Below are positions 6,054 to 12,408 of a stretch of 12,408 nucleotides of DNA, in pieces (position 1 is the stretch's first letter; every line of letters starts with the position of its first letter). Location of the stretch: positions 1 through 12,408 of the forward strand of contig NZ_CALLDG010000006.1 of assembly GCF_937999985.1 (NCBI RefSeq), written 5' to 3'. The translations under genes and the position numbers were made by a program. Source of the stretch: an uncultured Corynebacterium sp. Lineage in GTDB: Bacteria; Actinomycetota; Actinomycetes; Mycobacteriales; Mycobacteriaceae. The notes below the pieces were generated by a model that searched no databases, had not been told where the DNA came from, and was given only the letters and a program-made list of their open reading frames with translations.

Positions 6054-7880
6054 TTGCCCTTGTTCTCGCTCTTTCCACTGTTTAGCTCGTCGGCGCGCCG
6101 TTCCTCCGGCGCACGCCGTCGCGGTTTTTGGGGTGTGACGCCCACCGCCGCGACCGCCCTGACGTCGGCGACACTCGCCTTAACGCTGGCCGCCTGCCAG
6201 GCGAATCCGGGCGAGGCTCCGACGGTGGAAGACCCGTCCGCCTCCACCCAAACTCAGCAGCCGCAGCCGGTTGATGAGAGTCTGCGGGAGATCACGGTGG
6301 GCGTGGATCGCTTCACCGGCAACCTCAACCCGCACCTGGTGGGCAACCGAAACCCGGTAGTGGCGGCGGTTGCCGACCTGACCCTGCCGAGTGTCTACAC
6401 AGATGGCTCGATGGGGGAGAACCTCAACGATGATCTGATCAGCGAGGTCAAGCCAAACGATCGGGAGAATCCGACGGAAGTGGTCTATACCCTGCAGTCG
6501 GAGGCGCAGTGGTCCGATGGCACGCCCATCACCATCTCCGACTTCCAATACCTGCGCAAAGCGATCGTGGACGAGCCTCTCGCGGAGGCGAAGGGGCTGT
6601 ACCGCCACATCACCTCCATCGAGCCGGAGAAGAAGGAAAAGAGCTTCAAAGTTACCTTCGATAAGCCGCTGAACACCTGGAAGCGACTGTTCACGCACCT
6701 TTTGCCCAGCCACATTTACCGGGCAGAGGGGCGCAGCTTCAGCACGATGATGGACGGCGGCTCCGTCGCTTCTGCGGGGCAGTACTCCGTGAAGTCCGTG
6801 GACGAGGGGCGCGGCCTGCTGGAACTGCAGCGCAACGACCGTTACTGGGGTTCGAAGGCGGCTAAGACGGACATCATCCGCTTCACCGCCGTGCCGAACG
6901 AATCCACAGGTGCGCAGATGATGCGCACTGAGCAGATCCAGATGTACATGACGCACCGTTCGGCCACCACCGACCTGGCTCTTAACCAGCTGCCCTACAC
7001 GCAGATGCGCAACACCGCTCGGGGAGTGCAGTTGAACCTGCAGCTCAACCAGGCCAGCCCAGTCTTCTCTGACCAGGAAACCCGCCGCCGGGTACTGGGT
7101 GCGATCAACGCGGAGAGGATCGCACGGATCGTCTCCCAGGATCCGGAGGTGGAGGCCCCGCGCTGGAACGCCACCCCGAAGACTGCCGCGGAGATGCCTC
7201 GTGACCTGCAGTCCGACCAGCGCCCTGACGGCATCGTCATCGGCGCGGTCACTGATGATCAGGTGGCGGTGGATGCTGCCCGCTCCGTCGTGGACCAGCT
7301 GCTGCACGCCGGAATTCCCGCCACCGTGCGCACTGGTAACGCGGGGGAGGTTCTCGGCTCGGCTGTGGAGCAGGGAGAAGTCGATGGCGTGGTGACGTGG
7401 CAGCGCAGCCCGCAGGCCACCTTCGACTATGTGGAACAGTACGGTTGCACCACCGCTCCCGAAGAGGAAGACTCCGCAGAGCCGTCTGGCGACGCAGATT
7501 CGAAGGACCCGGCTGAGGGTAGCGACAGCGGGGACGAAGGGGCGTCACACCCTAACATCCCCAAGGGCGGCAACCTGAGCGGCACCTGCGACCGCGACCT
7601 GGAAGAACTCCTAAGCAAACTCAGCGAAGGCCGCGCCGACCTCAACGACGAGCGAGAAAAGCTGGACGAGCGGATCTCGGAGATCTCCACGGTGCTGCCC
7701 ATCCTCTCCGACCGTTTCACCGTGGTGACGTCGGACAGGCTCAACGGGCCGACCCCGGGGCTGGAAGACTGGCCGCTGGACAACAGCAGCTCGGTGCTGA
7801 TCTCGGCGGCACGGTGGACCCTGAGCCCCATCGAGGAAAATAAACGCAACACCGCAGAAAATGCCCTCAAGGAGGATTAA
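6054..7880 (+). CDS. lpqW: LpqW-like lipoprotein, SBP_bac_5 family
   Basis: Lipid-anchored extracytoplasmic protein of 608 residues with a peptide-ABC-transporter substrate-binding fold. The neighbourhood and fold match M. tuberculosis LpqW and C. glutamicum NCgl1054. Those are not transport proteins but help control mannosyltransferases (such as MptB) in phosphatidylinositol mannoside and lipoglycan synthesis. The signal peptide has a long basic n-region (RRSSGARRR) and a lipobox LAAC with Cys 48. The SBP_bac_5 domain spans about 70-460 (for example YTLQSEAQWSDGTPITISDF, typical of the family). Cys 465 and Cys 512 flank an acidic Ser/Gly/Glu/Asp insert, and a coiled-coil-like stretch follows at about 515-545. 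Start TTG 6054 has no ribosome binding site and lies 2 nt after the typA stop, suggesting translational coupling. The next in-frame start (GTG 6135) would remove the basic n-region, so it is less likely. No permease or ATPase genes are adjacent. Confidence 0.85.
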   Translation: MPLFSLFPLFSSSARRSSGARRRGFWGVTPTAATALTSATLALTLAACQANPGEAPTVEDPSASTQTQQPQPVDESLREITVGVDRFTGNLNPHLVGNRNPVVAAVADLTLPSVYTDGSMGENLNDDLISEVKPNDRENPTEVVYTLQSEAQWSDGTPITISDFQYLRKAIVDEPLAEAKGLYRHITSIEPEKKEKSFKVTFDKPLNTWKRLFTHLLPSHIYRAEGRSFSTMMDGGSVASAGQYSVKSVDEGRGLLELQRNDRYWGSKAAKTDIIRFTAVPNESTGAQMMRTEQIQMYMTHRSATTDLALNQLPYTQMRNTARGVQLNLQLNQASPVFSDQETRRRVLGAINAERIARIVSQDPEVEAPRWNATPKTAAEMPRDLQSDQRPDGIVIGAVTDDQVAVDAARSVVDQLLHAGIPATVRTGNAGEVLGSAVEQGEVDGVVTWQRSPQATFDYVEQYGCTTAPEEEDSAEPSGDADSKDPAEGSDSGDEGASHPNIPKGGNLSGTCDRDLEELLSKLSEGRADLNDEREKLDERISEISTVLPILSDRFTVVTSDRLNGPTPGLEDWPLDNSSSVLISAARWTLSPIEENKRNTAENALKED

Positions 7881-7883
7881 CCC

Positions 7884-8900
7884 GTGACCAGCACCCCCGC
7901 CGCAGCGCAGAAGATTACCGTAATGGCGGTGCATGCGCACCCGGACGACGAGACCCTGTGGACAGGGCTGGCGCTGGCCAAGGCTCGAAGGCTGGGCCAC
8001 GATGTGTCTGTGGTTACCTGCACCCTCGGCGAGGAGGGCGAGGTGATCGGGGAGAAGTACCAAGCTCTTGTGGACGCCCAGCAGTACGAGCACGGCACGG
8101 GAATGCTCGGTGGTTACCGCATCGCGGAACTGCAGCGGGCGCTCAGTGCGCTGGGGGTTCAGCACGGGCCGAACCTTCTGGGCGGCTGTGGCGCGTGGCG
8201 GGATTCGGGCATGGAGGGCAGCGAGTCCATCCGCCATCCGCGGGCTTTTGCGCGCGAGACGGAGGCAGCACAGAACCTGCTGGATACGCAGGTCGAGCAA
8301 CTGATCCAGCAGATTCAGCGCATCCGGCCGGAGGTGATCCTGACGTACGCCGCCGACGGTGGGTACGGACATCCGGACCACAAGCAGGCACACCGCGTTG
8401 TGCACGAGGCCGTGCGACGGCTGAGTAGCGCGGGAGCGGGCGTGGAAGGCGCTGGAGCGGGCGCAGATGTATTTGTCCCCAGCCAGGTGTTGTGGTGCGT
8501 GACGGAGGAAGAGAAGTTTGCCGAGGGGATGCAGGGGCTCGAGGAGGCCCCGGCGGCCGTGCCCGAAGGCTGGACCCTGCCTACTGCAGGGGAGATCGCG
8601 ACCGTGCCCTCTGTGGAGGTCGATCTGGTGATTCACGGCACCGCAGAGGACGTGGCGGCCAAGCAGGCCGCTATGCGCGCTCACGCCACCCAGATTTGGG
8701 TGGCTGATGGCACGGCCTCGGACGTCAATGACCAGGTGCGGGACTCTAACCCGCCGGCGCCCACAGCAACCACCCTGTTCTGCCTGTCGAACCATATTAC
8801 GCAGCCGCTGCTGGACAGCGAAAGCTATCGTCTAGGTTGGACGGCCCCCGGCGTGCCCGAGGATTTCTTCGCCCGCGCGCTGGGAGAGCAGCTGGCCTGA
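7884..8900 (+). CDS. mshB: Mycothiol biosynthesis GlcNAc-Ins deacetylase MshB
   Basis: Zinc-dependent N-acetyl-1-D-myo-inosityl-2-amino-2-deoxy-alpha-D-glucopyranoside deacetylase. It removes acetate from GlcNAc-Ins to give GlcN-Ins, the substrate of MshC, in the cytoplasm. The LmbE/PIG-L-like fold is shown by VHAHPDDET (residues 16-24) and GGYGHPDHKQAH (159-170). By analogy with M. tuberculosis MshB, zinc ligands are H19, D22 and H166, D21 is the general base, and H163 is the second catalytic His. The length of 338 is slightly above the usual 300 or so, mainly through an Ala/Gly-rich insert at about 180-195. GTG 7884 has an excellent ribosome binding site AAGGAGG (7869-7875) that lies within the end of lpqW, whose stop is 3 nt upstream, so it is co-transcribed with typA and lpqW. 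Mycothiol genes are restricted to actinobacteria. Confidence 0.95.
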   Translation: MTSTPAAAQKITVMAVHAHPDDETLWTGLALAKARRLGHDVSVVTCTLGEEGEVIGEKYQALVDAQQYEHGTGMLGGYRIAELQRALSALGVQHGPNLLGGCGAWRDSGMEGSESIRHPRAFARETEAAQNLLDTQVEQLIQQIQRIRPEVILTYAADGGYGHPDHKQAHRVVHEAVRRLSSAGAGVEGAGAGADVFVPSQVLWCVTEEEKFAEGMQGLEEAPAAVPEGWTLPTAGEIATVPSVEVDLVIHGTAEDVAAKQAAMRAHATQIWVADGTASDVNDQVRDSNPPAPTATTLFCLSNHITQPLLDSESYRLGWTAPGVPEDFFARALGEQLA

Positions 8901-8906
8901 GACGGC

Positions 8907-8922
8907 GGGGCGCTTAGGCCCC
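8907..8922 (+). terminator. Weak hairpin after mshB
   Basis: GGGGC (8907-8911) and GCCCC (8918-8922) can form a 5-bp all-GC stem with a 6-nt loop, 7 nt after the mshB stop. There is no T run. It may mark the end of the typA-lpqW-mshB operon, since the next gene appears to have its own promoter, but support is thin. Confidence 0.25.
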
Positions 8923-8935
8923 ACACCGCGTGGCC

Positions 8936-8966
8936 TTGGAGATCCGACCGGTTAGGGCACTAGGAT
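8936..8966 (+). promoter_or_regulatory. Predicted promoter of the membrane protein gene (leaderless)
   Basis: TTGGAG (8936-8941) and TAGGAT (8961-8966) are separated by 19 nt, slightly longer than ideal. The GTG start at 8975 lies 8 nt after the -10, where transcription would begin. GGATGGAG (8963-8970) could alternatively act as a ribosome binding site if transcription starts further upstream. Confidence 0.4.
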
Positions 8967-8974
8967 GGAGCGAC

Positions 8975-9424
8975 GTGAACGCGAAGAAGGACGAGCCCAA
9001 CTGGGGCCACCCCACCAAGAGCCAGGCACGCCAAGATACAACGCGCTCTGAGCGCATTTCCGGCATTGTCTGGCTCTCCATCGGCGCGCTGTTCGGACTG
9101 TTCATCAGCGTTCTATACATCGGCTCGCGCATCACGGTGGGGGACACACTGGTGCCGCTGCCATGGACCATCTTGTTTGCGTTCTTCTTCAACCGTGCGG
9201 TGACGAAAACCGCGCTTCTGTGGACCGATAGTAAGCTGGTTGCGGGAATTCCCGCGCTCGTGTGGCTGGCCGGCTATTTGCTGGCGGTGATGTGGCCGGA
9301 GCTGCCTTTCGGCGAGGCGACGTTAATGCCGCAGACCGTGTGGTCTATGCTGCTGCTTGTGGTCGGTATGGCAGCGGCCGCGTGGCCGCTTCGCCCTCAG
9401 TTTTCACTGGAACCGCTGAAGTGA
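8975..9424 (+). CDS. Small four-helix membrane protein (Rv1171-like)
   Basis: Integral membrane protein of 149 residues, function unknown. A charged cytoplasmic-type N terminus (about 1-27, rich in Lys, Asp, Arg) precedes four hydrophobic segments at about 28-50, 59-80, 87-107 and 119-138, and a short tail ends in LEPLK. No enzymatic motif is visible. A membrane protein of this size sits at the same place between mshB and fdxC in C. glutamicum and between mshB and fdxC in M. tuberculosis (Rv1171). I chose GTG 8975 over the in-frame GTG at 8930. The later start is preceded by GGATGGAG and a -10-like TAGGAT, and the upstream codons add an unremarkable 15 residues. Confidence 0.8.
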   Translation: MNAKKDEPNWGHPTKSQARQDTTRSERISGIVWLSIGALFGLFISVLYIGSRITVGDTLVPLPWTILFAFFFNRAVTKTALLWTDSKLVAGIPALVWLAGYLLAVMWPELPFGEATLMPQTVWSMLLLVVGMAAAAWPLRPQFSLEPLK

Positions 9425-9493
9425 CAGAATAGAAGCTCGAAGAGAGCTCTGTGGAGTATGACGAACTTTCCAGAAAGGGTAGGTATTTAGACG

Positions 9494-9811
9494 ATGACCT
9501 ACACGATTGCGCAGCCCTGTGTAGACGTATTGGACCGCGCTTGCGTAGAAGAGTGCCCCGTTGACTGCATCTACGAGGGTAAGCGCATGCTGTACATCCA
9601 CCCGGATGAGTGCGTGGACTGCGGCGCCTGCGAGCCGGTCTGCCCGGTTGAGGCCATCTTCTACGAGGATGACGTGCCGGACGAGTGGGAAGAGTACAAC
9701 GACGCGAACGCGGCGTTCTTCGACGATCTGGGTTCCCCGGGTGGTGCCGCCAAGCTGGGGCCGCAGGACTTCGACGCGGAGCTGATCGCCAACCTGCCGC
9801 CGCAGGCTTAG
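9494..9811 (+). CDS. fdxC: 7Fe ferredoxin FdxC
   Basis: Seven-iron ferredoxin of 105 residues, a soluble electron carrier. Cys spacing defines both clusters: C9, C17 and C50 for the [3Fe-4S], and C21, C40, C43 and C46 for the [4Fe-4S]. C25 is the extra Cys common in this type. The second motif CVDCGACEPVCPVEAI is intact, while the first (ACVEECPVDCI) has the altered spacing expected for a 3Fe cluster. The C-terminal half (EDDVPDEWEEYNDANAAFF) is the acidic extension seen in actinobacterial FdxA/FdxC proteins. Start ATG 9494 follows a GGGTAGG purine stretch at 9477-9483 (9-10 nt spacing). It lies directly upstream of dapC, as in C. glutamicum and M. tuberculosis (Rv1177-Rv1178). The electron donor and acceptor are unknown; a metabolic link to dapC is not established. 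Confidence 0.95.
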   Translation: MTYTIAQPCVDVLDRACVEECPVDCIYEGKRMLYIHPDECVDCGACEPVCPVEAIFYEDDVPDEWEEYNDANAAFFDDLGSPGGAAKLGPQDFDAELIANLPPQA

Positions 9812-9840
9812 GTTTTATTCGCCTATCTGCTTTTTCTTTA
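9802..9840 (+). terminator. Possible terminator after fdxC
   Basis: GCAGGC (9802-9807), overlapping the end of fdxC, can pair with GCCT and CTGC (9821-9830) across an ATCT-type bulge. The T-rich run TTTTTCTTTA follows immediately at 9831-9840. The stem is imperfect, but the T run is the most marked on the plus strand and fits a separate promoter for dapC. Confidence 0.35.
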
Positions 9841-9889
9841 TTGACGCCCACACTTGCACCGGTTAGCGCCGGGCGCACTAAGCAGGCGG

Positions 9890-9897
9890 TATAAAGT
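9890..9897 (+). promoter_or_regulatory. -10 element of dapC (leaderless)
   Basis: TATAAAGT (9890-9897) is a strong -10-like sequence. The dapC ATG lies 6 nt after its last base and no Shine-Dalgarno sequence precedes it. Transcription would therefore start at or next to the A of the start codon. No convincing -35 is visible. Confidence 0.55.
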
Positions 9898-9903
9898 ACA
9901 AGC

Positions 9904-11040
9904 ATGACCTTCAAGCGCACCAAAGTAGCCGACAGACTGCCCGACTTCCCGTGGGACTCGCTTGCCGAAGCTAAGGCCAAGGCGACGAGCCACCCAGATG
10001 GGATCGTGGATTTGTCGGTCGGCACTCCTGTAGATCCGGTCTCCCCGGCCATTCAGCTGGCGCTGACGGAATCCGCCGCGGAGCCAGGCTACCCGCAGAC
10101 GAAGGGCACCCCGGAGCTGCGTGAGGCCATCGTGGGGGCGATGGAGCGCCGCTTCCAGGTGCGGGGCTTAGATGCCGATACCCAGGTGCTGCCGGTGATC
10201 GGCACCAAGGAGGCCATCGCCTGGATGCCCACTCTGTTGGGAATCGGCGCGGGCCACACGGTTGTGATCCCGGAGTTGGCTTATCCGACCTACGAGGTCT
10301 CTGCTCGCCTGGCCGGGGCCGACGTGCTGCGCAGCGATTCGCTGCTGAAGCTCGGGCCGCAGACTCCGGCGCTGATCTACCTGAACTCCCCGGCGAACCC
10401 ACACGGCCAGGTACTGGGCGTGGATCACCTGCGCAAGTTCGTGGAGTTCGCCCGGGAACGTGGCACGATCATTGTCTCCGACGAGTGCTACCTGGGCCTG
10501 GGGTGGGGCGAGGAGCGCCCCGTCTCGATCCTCGATCCGGAAGTGTGCGAGGGAGACTTCACCAACCTGATTGCGGTGCACTCGCTGTCGAAGACCTCCA
10601 ACCTGGCTTCTTATCGTGCTGGCTGGCTGGCCGGCGACGGCGAGCTGATTCAGGAGCTGTTAGACATCCGCCGCCACGCGGGTCTGATGAACCCCGGGCC
10701 GATCCAGTCCGCGCTGGTGGCCGCGCTGGTGGAGGATGGCCACGAGATTCTGCAGAAGCAGCTGTACCGCCACCGCCGCGACCTGCTGAAGGCTGCCCTG
10801 CTGCAGGCTGGCTTCGACATCGAGTACTCCGACGGTGGCCTATACCTGTGGGCCACGCAGGGACGCGACGGTCGCGAGACTGTCGCCGAGCTGGCCGATA
10901 AGGGCATCCTCGTTGCTCCGGGTGACTTCTACGGCCCGAAGGGCAAGAACTTTGTCCGCGTGGGCCTCACCGCCACCGACGAGCGAATTGAGGCTGCCGC
11001 CCGCCGCTTGACCGGCGAAGATCCCGCAGCCGCCCGGTAG
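9904..11040 (+). CDS. dapC: N-succinyldiaminopimelate aminotransferase DapC
   Basis: PLP-dependent class I/II aminotransferase of 378 residues. It converts N-succinyl-2-amino-6-oxopimelate with glutamate to N-succinyl-LL-2,6-diaminopimelate, the step after DapD in the succinylase route to meso-diaminopimelate and lysine. Visible features: the N-terminal LSVGTPVDPVSPAI; PGYPQTKGTPELREAI (substrate/PLP region); LNSPANPHG, the conserved Asn-Pro motif; VSDECYLGLGW; and HSLSKTSNLASYRAGW, whose Lys 230 should form the PLP Schiff base. The C-terminal VAPGDFYG and FVRVGLT are typical. The position after fdxC, and dapD nearby, support DapC rather than another aminotransferase. Start ATG 9904 is unambiguous and appears leaderless. 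M. tuberculosis DapC is a little shorter. Confidence 0.93.
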   Translation: MTFKRTKVADRLPDFPWDSLAEAKAKATSHPDGIVDLSVGTPVDPVSPAIQLALTESAAEPGYPQTKGTPELREAIVGAMERRFQVRGLDADTQVLPVIGTKEAIAWMPTLLGIGAGHTVVIPELAYPTYEVSARLAGADVLRSDSLLKLGPQTPALIYLNSPANPHGQVLGVDHLRKFVEFARERGTIIVSDECYLGLGWGEERPVSILDPEVCEGDFTNLIAVHSLSKTSNLASYRAGWLAGDGELIQELLDIRRHAGLMNPGPIQSALVAALVEDGHEILQKQLYRHRRDLLKAALLQAGFDIEYSDGGLYLWATQGRDGRETVAELADKGILVAPGDFYGPKGKNFVRVGLTATDERIEAAARRLTGEDPAAAR

Positions 11041-11067
11041 CGGGAGCTCTGAGCCCCCATCCCGGCC

Positions 11068-11991
11068 TTGCAACGCTGGCGCCCGCCGCCGCGCCATGGC
11101 GTATCCGCCGTTAAAGCCATGCTGAGCGGCCGCGTTCCCGACGATGGCCGCACCTACCTGGCCGCCGCCGCGGGCGATTCGCCCTACGCCCCTGGCACCT
11201 TTCTGGCTCCGGGGCTAGTTCTTTCGGGTCGGACGCCCACATGGGTCTATCCCGACTTCCCAGAAGAACCCGAAGAGCTGTTGGCGGCGGACATTCCTGT
11301 TCTGTACTCCGGTCCGGATGCTGTGGTGGTGGATAAGCCACATGGATTGCCGTCTACGCCCAACGGCAGGCTGTTGCGCGCGACCGCACAATCCCTGATG
11401 CGCGTGCGCCTTCAGGAGCTCGAATTGGTGGCAGCCCACCGGTTGGACCGGGGCACCCGCGGCCTTCTGGTGCTCGCGCGCAACCCGGTTACCCGTGGGT
11501 TCCTGCAGACCCAATTCCAGCGCCGGGAGGTCTCTAAGACCTACCAGGCGCTGGCCGCGGACATTCCGGAGATTGGGCCGCAGTGGCAGGAGGTGCAGCT
11601 GCCGATGCTGAAGATCAAGGACGACCCGCAGGTGAAGGTGGTGGACGGAGAGCGGTCACGGCTGACCGTCACGCGCATCCGGAAGCTCGCCAGCCGTGCT
11701 GGTGCGGAAGTCACACCCGCGGAAACCACACGCGCGGGCACTCCCACCGCCGTGTACGAACTACAGCCCCGGACCGGATATACGCATCAGCTGCGGGTAC
11801 TGATGAATCACCTGGGTGCTCCCATCTACGGTGATGACACGTACCCGGAATACCGTCCCGGGACGGGCCCCCTGTGCTTGCGTGCCGTCGCTATTGAGTT
11901 GGCACTGGTGGCGTCATTAAAAAACAGGCAGCGCATTGAAATTGAGCGCTGCCTGGAAAAGCCGTGGTCCCAGTGGGGGAGCTTGGCCTAG
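11068..11991 (+). CDS. RluA-family RNA pseudouridine synthase
   Basis: Pseudouridine synthase of 307 residues that would isomerise uridine in rRNA or tRNA; the exact target cannot be read from sequence. The RluA motif AAHRLDRGTRGLLVLAR contains the catalytic Asp 127. VVDKPHGLPSTP, SKTYQALAADIP and the C-terminal RTGYTHQLRVLMNHLGAPIYGDDTYP are the other family blocks. The N terminus RPPPRHGVSAVKAML resembles the short S4-like lead-in of actinobacterial members. Start TTG 11068 is the only start in frame after an upstream stop at 11050-11052, apart from ATG 11119, which would remove the lead-in. Neither has a good Shine-Dalgarno sequence, so the start is uncertain. It follows dapC by 27 nt and probably shares its transcript. 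Its last 70 bases contain the opposite-strand dapD terminator. Confidence 0.85.
   Translation: MQRWRPPPRHGVSAVKAMLSGRVPDDGRTYLAAAAGDSPYAPGTFLAPGLVLSGRTPTWVYPDFPEEPEELLAADIPVLYSGPDAVVVDKPHGLPSTPNGRLLRATAQSLMRVRLQELELVAAHRLDRGTRGLLVLARNPVTRGFLQTQFQRREVSKTYQALAADIPEIGPQWQEVQLPMLKIKDDPQVKVVDGERSRLTVTRIRKLASRAGAEVTPAETTRAGTPTAVYELQPRTGYTHQLRVLMNHLGAPIYGDDTYPEYRPGTGPLCLRAVAIELALVASLKNRQRIEIERCLEKPWSQWGSLA
11919..11955 (-). terminator. dapD terminator, inside the opposing gene
   Basis: On the minus strand a perfect 10-bp stem, CAGGCAGCGC/GCGCTGCCTG, has an 11-nt loop (11945-11935) and is followed by six T (11924-11919, counting the bases complementary to the A run). It lies 50 nt after the dapD stop and within the last 73 bases of the pseudouridine synthase gene. 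There it encodes part of the C-terminal residues RQRIEIERCLE. On the plus strand the hairpin has no T run after it. Confidence 0.85.
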
Positions 11992-11995
11992 TTAG

Positions 11996-12018
11996 TGCAC
12001 GCGCCTAGTTGGCGTGCA
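11996..12018. terminator. Hairpin at the convergent gene junction
   Basis: TGCACGC (11996-12002) and GCGTGCA (12012-12018) form a perfect 7-bp stem with a 9-nt loop, 5 nt after the pseudouridine synthase stop and spanning the dapD stop codon. No T run follows on the plus strand. It may help end plus-strand transcription, but this is weak. Confidence 0.3.
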
Positions 12019-12408
12019 GAGCCTCGTTGAGTTCGACAGCGGAGGCATTCGCGACGGCCTCGACTGCGCCGGAGACGGAATTACGGCGGAATAGGAGCCC
12101 GCTGGCGCCGGAGAGCTCGGAGGCCTTGACGGATTCGCCTGCCTGCTTGCCCAACTGCTTGGCCACCTCGTCGGTCAGAGTCACCTTGGTGCCGAAGGTG
12201 ATGTACAGGCCGGCCTCGACCGTGACGTCGTCTCCCAGGGAAATGCCCACGCCGGAGTTCGCACCCAGCAGGCAACGCTCGCCGATGGAGATGACCTCCT
12301 TGCCACCACCGGACAGGGTGCCCATGACGGAAGCGCCGCCGCCGATGTCGGAGCCGTCGCCCACGACCACGCCACCGGAGATACGCCCCTCGACCATGGA
12401 GGAGCCCA
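12005..12408 (-). CDS. dapD: Tetrahydrodipicolinate N-succinyltransferase DapD (partial, C-terminal)
   Basis: Transfers succinyl from succinyl-CoA to tetrahydrodipicolinate, giving N-succinyl-2-amino-6-oxopimelate, the substrate of DapC. The window holds about 134 codons of the C-terminal part; the 5' end lies beyond the right edge. The segment is the left-handed beta-helix of hexapeptide repeats: GSSMVEGRISGGVVVGDGSD, then GGGASVMGTLSGGGKEVISIG, then GERCLLGANSGVGISLGDDV. It is followed by the conserved LLFRRNSVSGAVE and a LNEALHAN ending that closely matches actinobacterial DapD. A short Lys/Gln-rich insert (DEVAKQLGKQAGESVKA) replaces the shorter loop of the mycobacterial enzyme. It is convergent with the pseudouridine synthase, stop to stop 13 nt apart, and uses the terminator at 11919-11955. 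Confidence 0.95.
   Translation of the reverse strand, partial: GSSMVEGRISGGVVVGDGSDIGGGASVMGTLSGGGKEVISIGERCLLGANSGVGISLGDDVTVEAGLYITFGTKVTLTDEVAKQLGKQAGESVKASELSGASGLLFRRNSVSGAVEAVANASAVELNEALHAN

Noticed and set aside
4975..6078. Long minus-strand open frame opposite typA
   Set aside because: Same codon-bias shadow effect; TypA is complete on the plus strand and the antisense product has no recognisable domain.
6135..6137. In-frame GTG as start of the LpqW-like lipoprotein
   Set aside because: It would give a signal peptide with no basic n-region; TTG 6054, coupled to the typA stop, keeps the Arg-rich segment.
6054..7880. True oligopeptide ABC transporter binding protein
   Set aside because: No permease or ATPase gene is next to it, and the typA-mshB context matches LpqW/NCgl1054; a binding role in transport is not fully excluded.
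1..12408. CRISPR array, insertion sequence, prophage, tRNA or rRNA gene, defence system
   Set aside because: I found no regularly spaced repeats with unique spacers, no transposase or integrase motifs, no tRNA-like cloverleaf and no defence-type domains on either strand.

Overview
The window looks like a chromosomal segment of a high-GC actinobacterium, most likely a Corynebacterium. The order typA - lpqW-like lipoprotein - mshB - small membrane protein - fdxC - dapC - ... - dapD is the conserved Corynebacteriales locus (Rv1165-Rv1201c region of M. tuberculosis; typA/NCgl1054/mshB/fdxC/dapC/dapD region of C. glutamicum). A FadE25-like acyl-CoA dehydrogenase and several secreted or lipid-anchored proteins fit the same group. 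I cannot name the species from sequence alone.

Layout. 1-829: minus-strand genes, namely a DUF4232 lipoprotein and perhaps the first codons of a further gene cut by the left edge. 830-1065: a divergent regulatory gap with an inverted repeat, an 11-bp direct repeat and a palindrome. 1066-2235: a plus-strand acyl-CoA dehydrogenase. It converges on a minus-strand pair: a small secreted protein (3150-3836), a strong intrinsic terminator (3086-3112), then a DUF402 protein (2415-3038). 3837-4134: a divergent gap with four tandem 9-bp GTCACA-type repeats over the secreted-protein promoter and a 12-codon leader ORF ahead of typA. 4135-8900: a tight plus-strand operon typA-lpqW-mshB. 8975-11991: plus-strand genes for a four-helix membrane protein, FdxC ferredoxin, DapC aminotransferase and an RluA-type pseudouridine synthase. 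12005-12408: the C-terminal third or so of DapD on the minus strand, converging on the pseudouridine synthase.

How the genes fit together. The core is envelope and redox housekeeping: LpqW (mannolipid/lipoglycan control), MshB (mycothiol), DapC and DapD (two consecutive-step enzymes of the succinylase branch to meso-diaminopimelate and lysine), plus translation/ribosome GTPase TypA. Three genes (DUF4232 lipoprotein, membrane protein, dapC) have a -10-like hexamer 6-8 nt before the start codon and no convincing leader, which suggests leaderless mRNAs, common in this order.

I see no CRISPR array, insertion sequence, prophage, tRNA or rRNA, and no new multi-gene system. The items that most deserve a second look are regulatory: the MtrA-like repeat array at 3902-3937, the leader ORF at 4049-4087, and the dapD terminator embedded in the opposite gene's coding sequence at 11919-11955.
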